Shown here: positions 35,951 to 43,862 of the stretch, piece after piece
Layout of the letters: every line of letters begins with the position of its first letter
Position numbering within the stretch: position 1 is the first letter of the stretch
Source of the DNA: Terasakiella sp. SH-1
GTDB lineage: Bacteria > Pseudomonadota > Alphaproteobacteria > Rhodospirillales > Terasakiellaceae
DNA length: 64,000 bases
Direction: 5' to 3'
Assembly (NCBI RefSeq): GCF_004564135.1
Contig: NZ_CP038255.1
Coordinates: 1,272,501-1,336,500 of the forward strand
Notes under the pieces: generated by a model
What the model was told of the DNA's origin: nothing
Database searches by the model: none
Seen by the model: only the letters and a program-made list of their open reading frames with translations
Program-made: the position numbers and the translations under genes

Positions 35951-37215
35951 CTGGAACGTGCCTCTTACAGCGATGTCGTGCTGGTGGATCGCTTACGTGA
36001 GCAACTACAGATCATCAACCCTGATGTTTCCGAGGACGCATCACGGAAGTCATCAACCGGGTGCTTGATAGTGCCACGCCGTCTCTCGTGGAAGAGAACC
36101 GTCGCCTTCACCTGATGATGACTGATGGCGTTGATATCGAAGACCACACACCCGATGGATCATTGCAATCCAAGAAAGTTTGGCTGCTCGATTTCGAGAC
36201 AACAGATAACAATGATTGGGCTGCTGTTAATCAGTTCACTGTCATTGAAGGACGTAACAATCGTCGCCCTGACATCATTGTGTTTGTGAACGGACTTCCG
36301 CTCGGTGTAATAGAACTCAAAAATCCTGAAGACGAAAACGCTACCATCGAAGGTGCGTTCAACCAGCTTCAGACCTACAAGAAAGAAATTCACGCACTGT
36401 TCCGCACCAATCTGTTCTTGGTAACATCGGACGGCATCCTTGCTCGTGTAGGTTCTCTTACAGCGGACGAGGAACGCTTCATGCCGTGGCGGACCACAGA
36501 TGGTATGACAGTGGCCCCTAAAGGCATTCCAGAGCTTGACACTCTGCTTTCAGGTATCTTCGAACCGCAACGCCTCTTGAATTACCTCAGAGGCTTTGTT
36601 GTGTTTGATAGTGATGGCTCCAAGCTAATCAAAAAGATCGCTGGATACCATCAATTCCATGCTGTGCAAAAAGCAGTTCTCAGCAGCTTGTCTGCAACAG
36701 ATAATGAAGGAAACCGGAAGGCGGGTGTTATCTGGCACACTCAAGGCTCGGGAAAGAGCCTCCTGATGGCATTCTATGCTGGTCGCATCATTGCCCATTC
36801 TGATATGGGAAATCCGACACTGGTCATCATCACTGACCGTAATGATTTGGATGACCAACTCTATAAGACGTTTGCCGGATGTAAAGATTTGATCCGCCAA
36901 ACACCACGTCAGGCCAAAAACCGTGAAGAATTACGTGAACTATTGGCAGTACCATCAGGCGGAGTTGTCTTTACGACTATTCAAAAATTCTCCCCTGAAA
37001 AAGGCGAAGATTTCCCGGTGCTGACAGAGCGATCCAATGTGATCGTCATGGCGGACGAAGCCCATCGTTCTCAATACGGCTTCAAGGCCAAGGTAAAAGA
37101 AGATAGCGGCGAGATAGCTTATGGCTTTGCCAAACATATGCGTGATGCTTTACACTTCAATTCAGGGAATAGTTTCTCTTTTGACGGACACTTGGTGGAA
37201 CAAAATGGCTTTTAA
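35951..37215 (+). pseudogene. hsdR: Decayed type I restriction endonuclease subunit HsdR (middle part)
   Basis: The frame ERASYSDVVLVDRLREQLQI begins at the junction without a start codon. A one-base deletion near 36037 shifts it, and the long frame from 36061 continues as TEVINRVLDSATPSL. Recognisable parts are the nuclease core (RRPDIIVFVNGLPLGVIELK), Walker A in WHTQGSGKSLL, TDRNDLDDQLY and the DEAH box VIVMADEAHRSQYG. After KHMRDAL the expected FTGTP motif is degraded to SFSFDGHLVE and the frame stops. An intact HsdR is about 1000 residues, so both ends are missing. No hsdM or hsdS is present. Confidence 0.88.
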
Positions 37216-37665
37216 TCAGTCACGGTCTGAATCTGAATGCCAAATTGAATCCGTGATAGAAGACGCAACCCGCTCTGAAGAGCAATGGGTTGATTACATC
37301 ACTAAAAAAATAAACAACAAGCATTGGGACGCTCTATGTGTCCAGACGACCTGGCCCTTTGACGGAACAGTTCATTAGTCGCTGAATTTCAGCAACCACA
37401 ATAGTTTTGGGTGTTAGGAAGGCGTGGGTATCCCAGCCTTCCTCTCCATTTTCTTACATCATTTTATGTTTATGCGGGCGTGTGCGATATAGCTGCCTGT
37501 AGGTCAAGTATATCTAAAATTAAGAACTTAGATGACCAGAAAAATAATCTGACAAAACGCATCAGTAATGACAGCACCATCCGGTGCAAACCATCTGAGT
37601 AACATTATCACCCCACCCTATACTGTACAGACTAAATAACCAAACCCATAAAAATCAGAGTGGTC
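37216..37665. other. Gap after the hsdR relic, no convincing gene
   Basis: This 450-bp stretch is AT-rich and has no recognised gene. An ORF of 57 codons starting at 37205 (MAFNQSRSESEC, ending WPFDGTVH at 37378) overlaps the hsdR relic end and could be a small gene, with GGTGGA 6 bp upstream, but nothing supports it. A 28-nt near-perfect palindrome lies at 37416-37443. Confidence 0.5.
37416..37443. repeat. Near-perfect 28-nt palindrome
   Basis: AGGAAGG at 37416 and CCTTCCT ending at 37443 enclose a second inverted pair TGGG/TCCCA around a two-base centre. No T run follows, so it is not a standard terminator. It could be a protein-binding or rearrangement-prone site. Confidence 0.55.
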
Positions 37666-37864
37666 ATGCAAACATTTAATGAATTTAGACAATCAAAACA
37701 TTCAAAAAAGTCATTTTCTCAATGACTTAAACCGTAAAATATCATTGGCAAAATCAACAGAAGAAAAACTAGACCTCATGGTAAAGCTGCTTAATGCCCA
37801 GGTGCAGCTGAATGTGTTGTCCCATTCAAGCCTGTATAAAGACATGAGTGGCATCATACCGTAA
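37666..37864 (+). pseudogene. Frameshifted paralogue of the small protein at 40790
   Basis: From the ATG at 37666 the frame reads MQTFNEFRQSKHSKKS and then stops. The continuation lies in the +1 frame as FLNDLNRKISLAKSTEEKLD and LMVKLLNAQVQLNVLS up to 37864. Joined together the two parts match the 84-residue protein at 40790 (MQSFTEYRASR, then DLNKKFSRVKSIEDKIDLM and VQMQLSMLT). The break is in or next to an A6 run near 37709, so a one-base loss is likely. The alternative ATG at 37679 starts the second frame only. Confidence 0.65.
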
Positions 37865-37881
37865 CTGTTAAGCTAATCCGC

Positions 37882-39039
37882 CTACCCCAAGCCCCCGCCA
37901 CCACTGGCAATCCACTCCGCTAACGAATGTCCCCATTCTCTGAGTTTGGCCCCGACAGCAGCAGCGTCCGTTAAGAATTTAGCGTCTTTGTACAATGTTT
38001 TCTTTTCAATGTGATCAATTGCATCAGCCGTGTTGAACACCATTTTTACCACGTCAGTAGACCACTCTTCCATATCATGCAGTATCAAGGCTGCATCCAG
38101 TAGTCTCCTGATATCTCGTAGTTGTTTTTTACTGGTTTCAAGGTGTACATGCTCAACCTCTGCCAGGGCACTGTTGCTTAGTAAGGCACGATCAATTTCA
38201 TCACGCACTGTTTCAATATGTGTTTTGCTGACAGTGCGTGCGCTTCGTACGGCAACATACAGCTTTTCTTTATCCGCTCGCTCTTTCCAAGATGAAGTTT
38301 CCGTTTCTTCTGCGTTGGTTTCTATCGAGCTATCTGAGCTTAACTCTGTGTGGGGTTGTTTTGTTAATGTGGCCTCTGTACCTACATCCCCTGTTTTCTC
38401 ATCACTTTCTAGTTTGGGAGTATCTTCGTGTTCTTGTGTTTTGCCTAAGCGTTTCTCAAGTGCTTCAACAATTTGTCCTTCTCGATAAAGTGCATGAATT
38501 GCGGAGGACTCATTTTCTGCAAGAAAAGCTGCTTGTCTGGCTTTAGCTGCTTCAAGTTCTTCTTCAAGAGAACCTCCACCCAGCTCGATAGCTTCCCCAT
38601 CCTCAGTGGTAATGATCTCCCGGTCTTCTGTTGTTAGATATTTTTTATCCTCTTCAACAGGTTGCGTCTCTGGCTTTTCCCAGGCGTCTTCTGCGTTTTT
38701 ATCCCATTCTTCACGGCTTTCTGAAGCTCTTTCTTCAGCCTTTCGGCGTTCCTCGGATTCAAACTGGTAAGCAAATGAGGTCATCCCTCCATCAGTGGTG
38801 GCTGCTGGCTGGTCGCGTCCAATGGTATCAAAATCTTCAATAGAGTCGAAATCAGCAACCTCATCAATCGTTCTTGGTGCAGCGCCAGTGATCGAATTTG
38901 GACCATTGAGGGAGCCAGCGCTTACAACCGTACCACCTTCAGGTTTGTTTTCTTCTCTAGCGGTCTCTTGCGGTCCGCCATATGTTCCCATGCCAAATCT
39001 ACCTGAGCCAAAACCGCCTTTTTCCTCTTTGTCCGACAT
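37882..39039 (-). CDS. Acidic, low-complexity hypothetical protein
   Basis: The 385-residue product has no signal peptide or membrane span and I do not recognise it. The N-terminus is glycine-rich (KGGFGSGRFGMGTYGG). Residues 60-230 are strongly acidic and disordered with many E, D and T. Residues about 150-200 (EEELEAAKARQAAFLAENES) and 240-340 (ERADKEKLYVAVRSARTVSK and following) are helical, with a coiled-coil look. The C-terminus LREWGHSLAEWIASGGGGLG is amphipathic. It lies between a pseudogene and an HNH nuclease gene in the accessory region, on the same strand as the latter and 60 bp downstream of it, so the two may be co-transcribed. Confidence 0.7.
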   Translation of the reverse strand: MSDKEEKGGFGSGRFGMGTYGGPQETAREENKPEGGTVVSAGSLNGPNSITGAAPRTIDEVADFDSIEDFDTIGRDQPAATTDGGMTSFAYQFESEERRKAEERASESREEWDKNAEDAWEKPETQPVEEDKKYLTTEDREIITTEDGEAIELGGGSLEEELEAAKARQAAFLAENESSAIHALYREGQIVEALEKRLGKTQEHEDTPKLESDEKTGDVGTEATLTKQPHTELSSDSSIETNAEETETSSWKERADKEKLYVAVRSARTVSKTHIETVRDEIDRALLSNSALAEVEHVHLETSKKQLRDIRRLLDAALILHDMEEWSTDVVKMVFNTADAIDHIEKKTLYKDAKFLTDAAAVGAKLREWGHSLAEWIASGGGGLG

Positions 39040-39099
39040 AACTCCCTCTCAGAACAATTACAATGTAAGTATTGCTGTCTTTTCAAGTGTCTATCAAGC

Positions 39100-39993
39100 T
39101 TAATCAAACCTAATGCCGTGTTCGCTCAGGACGTATTTTCTGTTTTCATGGTAAAGCTTTTGGTCAAGCGCATATTTTTTGTCGGAGTTAGCCACAGCAG
39201 TCATAAAACTCATATTCATGATTTGGTTATTAGACGACACAAATTTTGGAGTTTTGGGTATGCTTAATCGTAAGGCCATAATTTCACATAGTGCCACATG
39301 ATGAACAGGGGCTTTAGGGTGTTCAATCGCTAATTTTTTAAGTGTATCCCGAAGGCTTTCAACCCCTTCATCGCCCATATAAGATTTTGTTAAAAAGCCA
39401 TCCTCCAGGCAGATAATAAAAACGAGATTTTTTATTTTAAGTAACAGTGTGTATGGGTGAAGGCGTGTCAACAGGTCAAAGTCATCGCTTTCTGTTTGAA
39501 AAACATAAAGACTTGAAGGAAGGCTAAAACCATATTCTTTTTCATAGGCATTTTGGATGATTTTGAAATTTACTGAGCTAATAACTTCGTAACAGACCTC
39601 TTTCCAGTCCTGATCATTAGTTTTCAAATAATCATTATAAAACAAGCCATAAAAAATTTTACCTAACCATGTTGATATCAAGCCGAAACTATCGTCTGTA
39701 GGTGTGAAAATGGCATGTCCAACCATATCAGTCTTATTCAGGTCATTAAACAACCCTTCGGGGTCATTCAGCAGTTTTAAGATATGGTCTTCATATCGAC
39801 TACCGAACTCATTGTTGCATTTAGTATGGGCTGGAACTTTAATCTTGCTGTATTGGCTAGAGTAAACGCCATTTAAGGTCTCTTCCTTTATCTTCATCTG
39901 TCCCAGTAAGGAATTGGGAATGATGTGCTCTAGACTCTTTTTTTCGTTTATCTCTTGATTACAGAAAAAACATGTTCTGCTTAAATCTTCCAT
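39100..39993 (-). CDS. HNH-type endonuclease-like protein
   Basis: The 297-residue form starts MEDLSRTCFFCNQEINEKK, with AGGGG upstream of the ATG; the longer frame to 40089 lacks such a site. A zinc-knuckle/HNH N-terminus is visible: CFFC, then LEHIIPNSLLG (the histidine of HNH), then HTKCNNEFGSRYED (third part, with C-N-N replacing H-x-x-C-N). The remaining 220 residues are of unknown fold and might be a specificity or effector domain. Such proteins occur in mobile and defence regions. It is AT-rich relative to the core genes, in keeping with horizontal origin. Confidence 0.75.
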   Translation of the reverse strand: MEDLSRTCFFCNQEINEKKSLEHIIPNSLLGQMKIKEETLNGVYSSQYSKIKVPAHTKCNNEFGSRYEDHILKLLNDPEGLFNDLNKTDMVGHAIFTPTDDSFGLISTWLGKIFYGLFYNDYLKTNDQDWKEVCYEVISSVNFKIIQNAYEKEYGFSLPSSLYVFQTESDDFDLLTRLHPYTLLLKIKNLVFIICLEDGFLTKSYMGDEGVESLRDTLKKLAIEHPKAPVHHVALCEIMALRLSIPKTPKFVSSNNQIMNMSFMTAVANSDKKYALDQKLYHENRKYVLSEHGIRFD

Positions 39994-40233
39994 ACGAGCC
40001 CCTGTAATTACACACTTTTTGTTCAAAATGATTGAATGAAGGGTAATCTGCATTTGGCTTGGAGCCAAGAAATATAAGTCTGTTATCAACTAGCCGTTAA
40101 ATGATTAATATTATAAAAAAATAGAAAACTAAACTGCTCATACTGATCATTTAAGCCCGATATGTATAGAGAAAATGGAAGGCAATGTTTTTATATCTCC
40201 CATTGTGTCTTAAATGAATAAATTTGATTAATA

Positions 40234-40332
40234 TCAGGTGATGAATGTGATCAGATGTTGCAGGTTATATCCTCCAATGACGGTAGCAGCCATGGACAGG
40301 ACAATAGCTATAAACAGATGTGTTTTGTTCAT
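40234..40332 (-). CDS. 32-residue single-span membrane peptide
   Basis: A short frame (MNKTHLFIAIVLSMAATVIG, ending GYNLQHLITFIT) encodes one hydrophobic helix. GGGAGGAGG lies 6 bp before the ATG, one of the strongest ribosome binding sites in the window, and this argues for real translation. It starts 15 bp after the stop codon of the truncated yccF gene, so it would be carried on the same transcript. Function is unknown; it may be a small regulatory membrane peptide. Confidence 0.55.
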   Translation of the reverse strand: MNKTHLFIAIVLSMAATVIGGYNLQHLITFIT

Positions 40333-40347
40333 TTTATCCTCCTCCCC

Positions 40348-40767
40348 TCATGATGTCGGTTTCGTGTCGGAGACTTCTTGTTTAACCGCACCAATCTCAA
40401 GCTTGGTTAGTTCAGTATTCAGATAGTTTGCCATTTCAGTTCTGACGACACGTTTGCCGATGGGGAACAAGGCGACAGGGGTCATTTTGAAATGAGCCAT
40501 AGCATTAGGGAGCGCCACCGGAATGGTGACGATTAAGGCCATCATAGTGATGTTTAACAGGCCTGATGTGGCATGAATACAGACAAGCGGTATGCCGAAC
40601 AACAAGAACCACAGGAGGTTAAACACCAGTCTGACAGCCCCTTTCGTCAAGACACCGGCATCAATGTCTTCCAACCCTTCATTATGACATGGATAAAGCA
40701 ATATTTTCCAGACCCAAAGGTGCGCTTTGTTGATGTTTGTACAGCCTGTTTCCCGCCTAAATAACAA
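40348..40767 (-). pseudogene. yccF: N-terminally truncated YccF-family membrane protein
   Basis: The frame encodes two YccF-type halves: VWKILLYPCHNEGLEDID, then VRLVFNLLWFLLFGIPLV and AMAHFKMTPVALFPIGKRVV. These match the E. coli inner-membrane protein YccF from about residue 40 onward. The first membrane helix and the usual start are missing, and the only in-frame start is a TTG without a good ribosome binding site. It is therefore probably a truncated pseudogene, though a shortened protein could still be made. YccF function is unknown. Confidence 0.6.
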
Positions 40768-40789
40768 TGGTTAAAACAGGCAGGTGAAA

Positions 40790-41044
40790 ATGCAATCATT
40801 CACAGAGTATAGGGCTTCACGTACAGGGAACTCTCCGGCAGCAAGTAAACGCCAAAATCTAAGGGCAGAAGCTCATCGCCTGCATCGTCAGGGGAGTGAC
40901 TTAAATAAAAAATTTTCAAGGGTAAAGTCTATAGAGGATAAGATTGATTTGATGGGTGAAATCCTGATTGTTCAGATGCAGTTGTCTATGTTGACGCTCG
41001 AAGCTTCTTTAAGGACTCCTCAGTCATCATTGGATCAGAAATGA
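40790..41044 (+). CDS. Small hypothetical protein, intact paralogue of 37666
   Basis: The 84-residue product starts MQSFTEYRASRTG with AGGTGA just before the ATG (a GTG six bases earlier is less likely). It is basic at the N-terminus (SKRQNLRAEAHRLHRQG) and ends with two amphipathic helices (KSIEDKIDLMGEILIVQMQL). The family is not known to me. Its C-terminal coding region belongs to an imperfect direct repeat that flanks the parDE genes. Confidence 0.6.
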   Translation: MQSFTEYRASRTGNSPAASKRQNLRAEAHRLHRQGSDLNKKFSRVKSIEDKIDLMGEILIVQMQLSMLTLEASLRTPQSSLDQK

Positions 41045-41101
41045 TGGTGGTGTTGCCCTTTCAACCAAGTGACTCTGTGGGGTCTTTAAAAGGCTTTGTT
41101 G
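40999..41101 (+). repeat. Imperfect direct repeat A, upstream of parDE
   Basis: About 100 bp that aligns, with gaps, to 41688-41791. The best block is CTTTAAGGACTCCTCAGTCA here versus GTTTAAGGATGTCTCAGTCA in copy B, and both copies contain GACTCTGT followed by a CTTTGTT-like block (GCTTTGTT / CCTTGTTT). Copy A covers the end of the small gene at 40790. Confidence 0.6.
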
Positions 41102-41157
41102 GCAACCTTTGTCATCGGTGTTATTCTTTTCAAAGTTCATTTTCAAAGGATACAGTT

Positions 41158-41391
41158 ATGGCAACAATGAATGTGTCATTGCCTGATACCATGCGTGAGT
41201 GGGTTGATGGTCAGGTTAAAAGTGGTGTTTATGCCAATGCCAGTGATTATGTCCGTGATTTAATCCGTAAGGACCAGCGCCAACGTGAGTTGATTAACCT
41301 TGCCTTGATGGAAGGTGAGCAAAGTGGTGTAAGTCAGCGTAAGGTTGGTGATATTGTCAAGGCGGCAAAGGCACAGTTAAGCGGTGCGTGA
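41158..41391 (+). CDS. parD: ParD-type antitoxin
   Basis: The 77-residue product starts MATMNVSLPDTMREWVDGQV with AAAGGA upstream. It has the ribbon-helix-helix N-terminus (MNVSLPDTMREWVDGQVKSG, then YANASDYVRDLIRKDQ) of ParD/CopG antitoxins and a C-terminal toxin-binding tail. It should bind its own promoter and neutralise ParE. It overlaps parE by 8 bp. Confidence 0.92.
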   Translation: MATMNVSLPDTMREWVDGQVKSGVYANASDYVRDLIRKDQRQRELINLALMEGEQSGVSQRKVGDIVKAAKAQLSGA

Positions 41392-41674
41392 TTATCGTCT
41401 TTCGGGTTTAGCTGACCAAGACCTCCATGACATTTACGTTTACACCTATCAGCAGTTTGGTGAAAAACAGGCTGATGTGTATTTATCAGATATGGAAACC
41501 TGTTTTGTGCAGTTGGTTGAGCACCCCAAATTAGGCCGGGATATTTCCTTCACTCGTGCTGGTTATTATCGGTTCGAGCATCAACACTATTCTATTTTTT
41601 ATCAGATTGAGCCTGATGGGATTTTTATCGTGCGGGTTTTGCATAGTACCCGTGATATTGAAGCTGTGTTGTAA
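41384..41674 (+). CDS. parE: ParE-type toxin (RelE/ParE superfamily)
   Basis: The 96-residue product starts at a GTG (GTGCGTGATTAT) overlapping parD. Family features are YRLSGLADQDLHDIYVYTYQ, QLVEHPKLGRDI, and the C-terminal core YRFEHQHYSIFYQIEPDGIF plus VRVLHSTRDIEAVL. ParE proteins inhibit DNA gyrase. The pair is intact and could act as an addiction module that stabilises the surrounding region. Confidence 0.92.
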   Translation: MRDYRLSGLADQDLHDIYVYTYQQFGEKQADVYLSDMETCFVQLVEHPKLGRDISFTRAGYYRFEHQHYSIFYQIEPDGIFIVRVLHSTRDIEAVL

Positions 41675-41687
41675 AGATGCTCGTCCT

Positions 41688-41791
41688 TGAGGCTTCGTTT
41701 AAGGATGTCTCAGTCATCGTTGGGGTGATTTCAGTGGGATGGTGCTCTGGAAAAATAGCGACTCTGTACGGCCTTAAATAGCCTTGTTTAG
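41688..41791 (+). repeat. Imperfect direct repeat B, downstream of parDE
   Basis: Homologous to 40999-41101, same orientation, about 690 bp apart. It includes degenerate codons of the small protein C-terminus (compare LEASF here with LEASL at the end of the 40790 gene). The rest of the gap to 41954 holds no gene that I can see. Confidence 0.6.
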
Positions 41792-41954
41792 TCTGCTTTT
41801 GTGGCAGTTCCAGGCATGAAAAAAATCAGAGTGATGTCCCGGTTTGACCCGAAACGGAAGGATAAATGTTTATCTAACAGTAAGTCTCTACTTAAATATT
41901 TCCCTCCAAAAAAGATGCTTACTTTTAAGGGAGGAGTTTCATTTGGGAAAACCC

Positions 41955-43862
41955 TTACGGTTCCCTGAAGCTCGTTTCAATTGTTCGGATGACCGGATAA
42001 AGCACGTAAGTGATTAAGCGTCGTTTTCCAACAATGATATCAGCATTTAACTGCATACCGGGAATAAGGTGGAAGCCTTCAGGGACTTTTCGTAAGTTAT
42101 TGTGTTTTATCTCTGCACGGGCGCGATAATACGTGCCTTCTTCTCCGTTAATTGAAGTCGTCACTGTATCGGCAGAGATAAACGTAATTTGTGCTTTTAA
42201 GTCACCGTGTTTCTGGAACGGCAGCGCATTCAGTTTGACAGAAACCTCGTTACCGATGGACAGGTTGCTTATATTTTGTGGATCAATGTCCATTTCAACA
42301 TTTAAAGGTACATCAACAGGTACCAGGGTTAAAACAGGTTGCCCTGCGGTAACGATGGAACCGACAAACAAATCCTGAAGTTCCAGAATAATGCCGCTTT
42401 TAGGGGCAATAATCTGAATATTTCCCCGCTTGTGATCCAGCTTGACCAACTCTTCACGCAATGAAGCCCTTTTTTGCGTTGCAGTTGAAAGTTCTTCGTT
42501 AATTTGCTTTTGCCAGCCACTGATGAAAGCTTGTCGGTCTGATTGGGCTGTATCCAAATCGCCTTGAGCTACCTTCAAAGCAATTTCCGAACTTCTCAAT
42601 TCAATTTTTGCCTTATCAAGCTTAAAGGCTTCTTCGACCATTTTCTTTTTAGAGAAAACCTCTTTATCAACAAGCTCCTTGTTAATGTCATAGGTGTGTT
42701 GAGCTTCTTTTAAGGCAACGCGGGCAATTTCAAGTTTGCGCCTTGCTGTGTCCAAAGCGAATTTTGATTTTTCAACACCCAGATCATAGGTAAGAACCTT
42801 GGATTTATACTCCTGCCATCGGTTCTTAAAAATATCCAACTGGATCGGATCTGAAATCTGGGGCGCTATGGAAATATCCAGATTATCCCGTTCTGCCTCC
42901 AAACGTTCGATCTGAGCTAAGACTTGCGAAAACTCCTGTTTTTGGCGTGTATAATCCGCTTCTGTTAATGTCGGGTCAAGCGTTGCTAATACCTGCCCCT
43001 CTTTTACCAATTCGCCAGCCTGAACATGAACAGAACGTACAGATGCCCCTTCACCGGATTGCACCGTTATTTTCGGAACAGTCGTTGCTAGACGACCGTT
43101 TGCCGACATGAAAATATCTATGATCGAAAAACTTGCCCACAAGACACAGGCAACAACAAGGCATGCCATTGCCCAAAATGTATATGAAATGACGGGAGGA
43201 ACACGTCGGCGAGCGATTGTGTCACTGGGCGATTGGAACTCATCAATAATAAAGGCATTATCGATATTTTCCTTTCGCAATTTATCAAAAACAGTTTCTT
43301 TGACCTGCTCTGCTTTATTTTCTTTTACAGGCTGGGCTTCAAACGCGCTGACTTCCAATGCTTTATTGGAGGTCCGAACATATGTTGACAGGCGTTTCAT
43401 AATGGAAACAGCCATATCAGGTGTTTGGGTGATATATTGGCTTAACGCATCTTCATCGACTTCACGCACGACCGTATCACCAACTGCTCTTGCCGCAGCA
43501 CTTCTGGGGGCTGGGTCGATAACCGCCATCTCACCGAATAACCCACCTTCACCAACTTCCGTCAAGGTCGTGTATTTACCATCAGTTATCTTACAAATTT
43601 CCACCGTACCGGAAATCACAACATAACCACAATCGGCTTCATCATTTTCCTGAAAGATAAATTCGCCGGGTGCAAAACGCCTTTCTCTTAGGTCTCTTCC
43701 CGCCTGAGGAGTTTCCGTTTTCTCAGGTTTCTTTGTAGGAGAAGGTGCAGGTTGTACTTTTTTCTCAGGAGCTTTCTTTTTTTCTGCAGATTGTCCCGCC
43801 GGACGTTTCAACTTTCGTTTTTTTAGAATGCTCGGCATTGCATTTTTCTTAATCTCGCTCAT
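41955..43862 (-). CDS. HlyD-family secretion adaptor with N-terminal cyclic-nucleotide-binding domain
   Basis: The 635-residue form starts MSEIKKNAMPSILKK, with the ATG overlapping the upstream ABC gene stop (ATGA). Residues 1-57 are basic and proline-rich. Residues 58-165 form a cNMP-binding domain, including RRFAPGEFIFQENDEADCGY and the phosphate-binding cassette GEMAVIDPAPRSAAARA at 110-126. One membrane helix lies at about 223-250. Then follows the HlyD periplasmic part: lipoyl halves (VRSVHVQAGELVKEGQVLA and later IIAPKSGIILELQDLFVGSI), a long coiled coil and the beta-barrel/C-terminal region. Cytosolic nucleotide binding fused to a membrane-fusion protein is unusual and suggests ligand-gated export. 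Confidence 0.9.
   Translation of the reverse strand: MSEIKKNAMPSILKKRKLKRPAGQSAEKKKAPEKKVQPAPSPTKKPEKTETPQAGRDLRERRFAPGEFIFQENDEADCGYVVISGTVEICKITDGKYTTLTEVGEGGLFGEMAVIDPAPRSAAARAVGDTVVREVDEDALSQYITQTPDMAVSIMKRLSTYVRTSNKALEVSAFEAQPVKENKAEQVKETVFDKLRKENIDNAFIIDEFQSPSDTIARRRVPPVISYTFWAMACLVVACVLWASFSIIDIFMSANGRLATTVPKITVQSGEGASVRSVHVQAGELVKEGQVLATLDPTLTEADYTRQKQEFSQVLAQIERLEAERDNLDISIAPQISDPIQLDIFKNRWQEYKSKVLTYDLGVEKSKFALDTARRKLEIARVALKEAQHTYDINKELVDKEVFSKKKMVEEAFKLDKAKIELRSSEIALKVAQGDLDTAQSDRQAFISGWQKQINEELSTATQKRASLREELVKLDHKRGNIQIIAPKSGIILELQDLFVGSIVTAGQPVLTLVPVDVPLNVEMDIDPQNISNLSIGNEVSVKLNALPFQKHGDLKAQITFISADTVTTSINGEEGTYYRARAEIKHNNLRKVPEGFHLIPGMQLNADIIVGKRRLITYVLYPVIRTIETSFREP

Noticed and set aside
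37700-37716. Programmed -1 frameshift at A AAA AAG in the small gene at 37666
   Set aside because: The slippery heptamer is in the right frame for -1 slippage, but the homologous continuation is in the +1 frame, so simple mutation explains it better.
40999-41791. parDE as an integron cassette with attC sites
   Set aside because: The repeats around parDE lack RYYYAAC and GTTRRRY ends and the paired R/L box symmetry, and no integron integrase is present.
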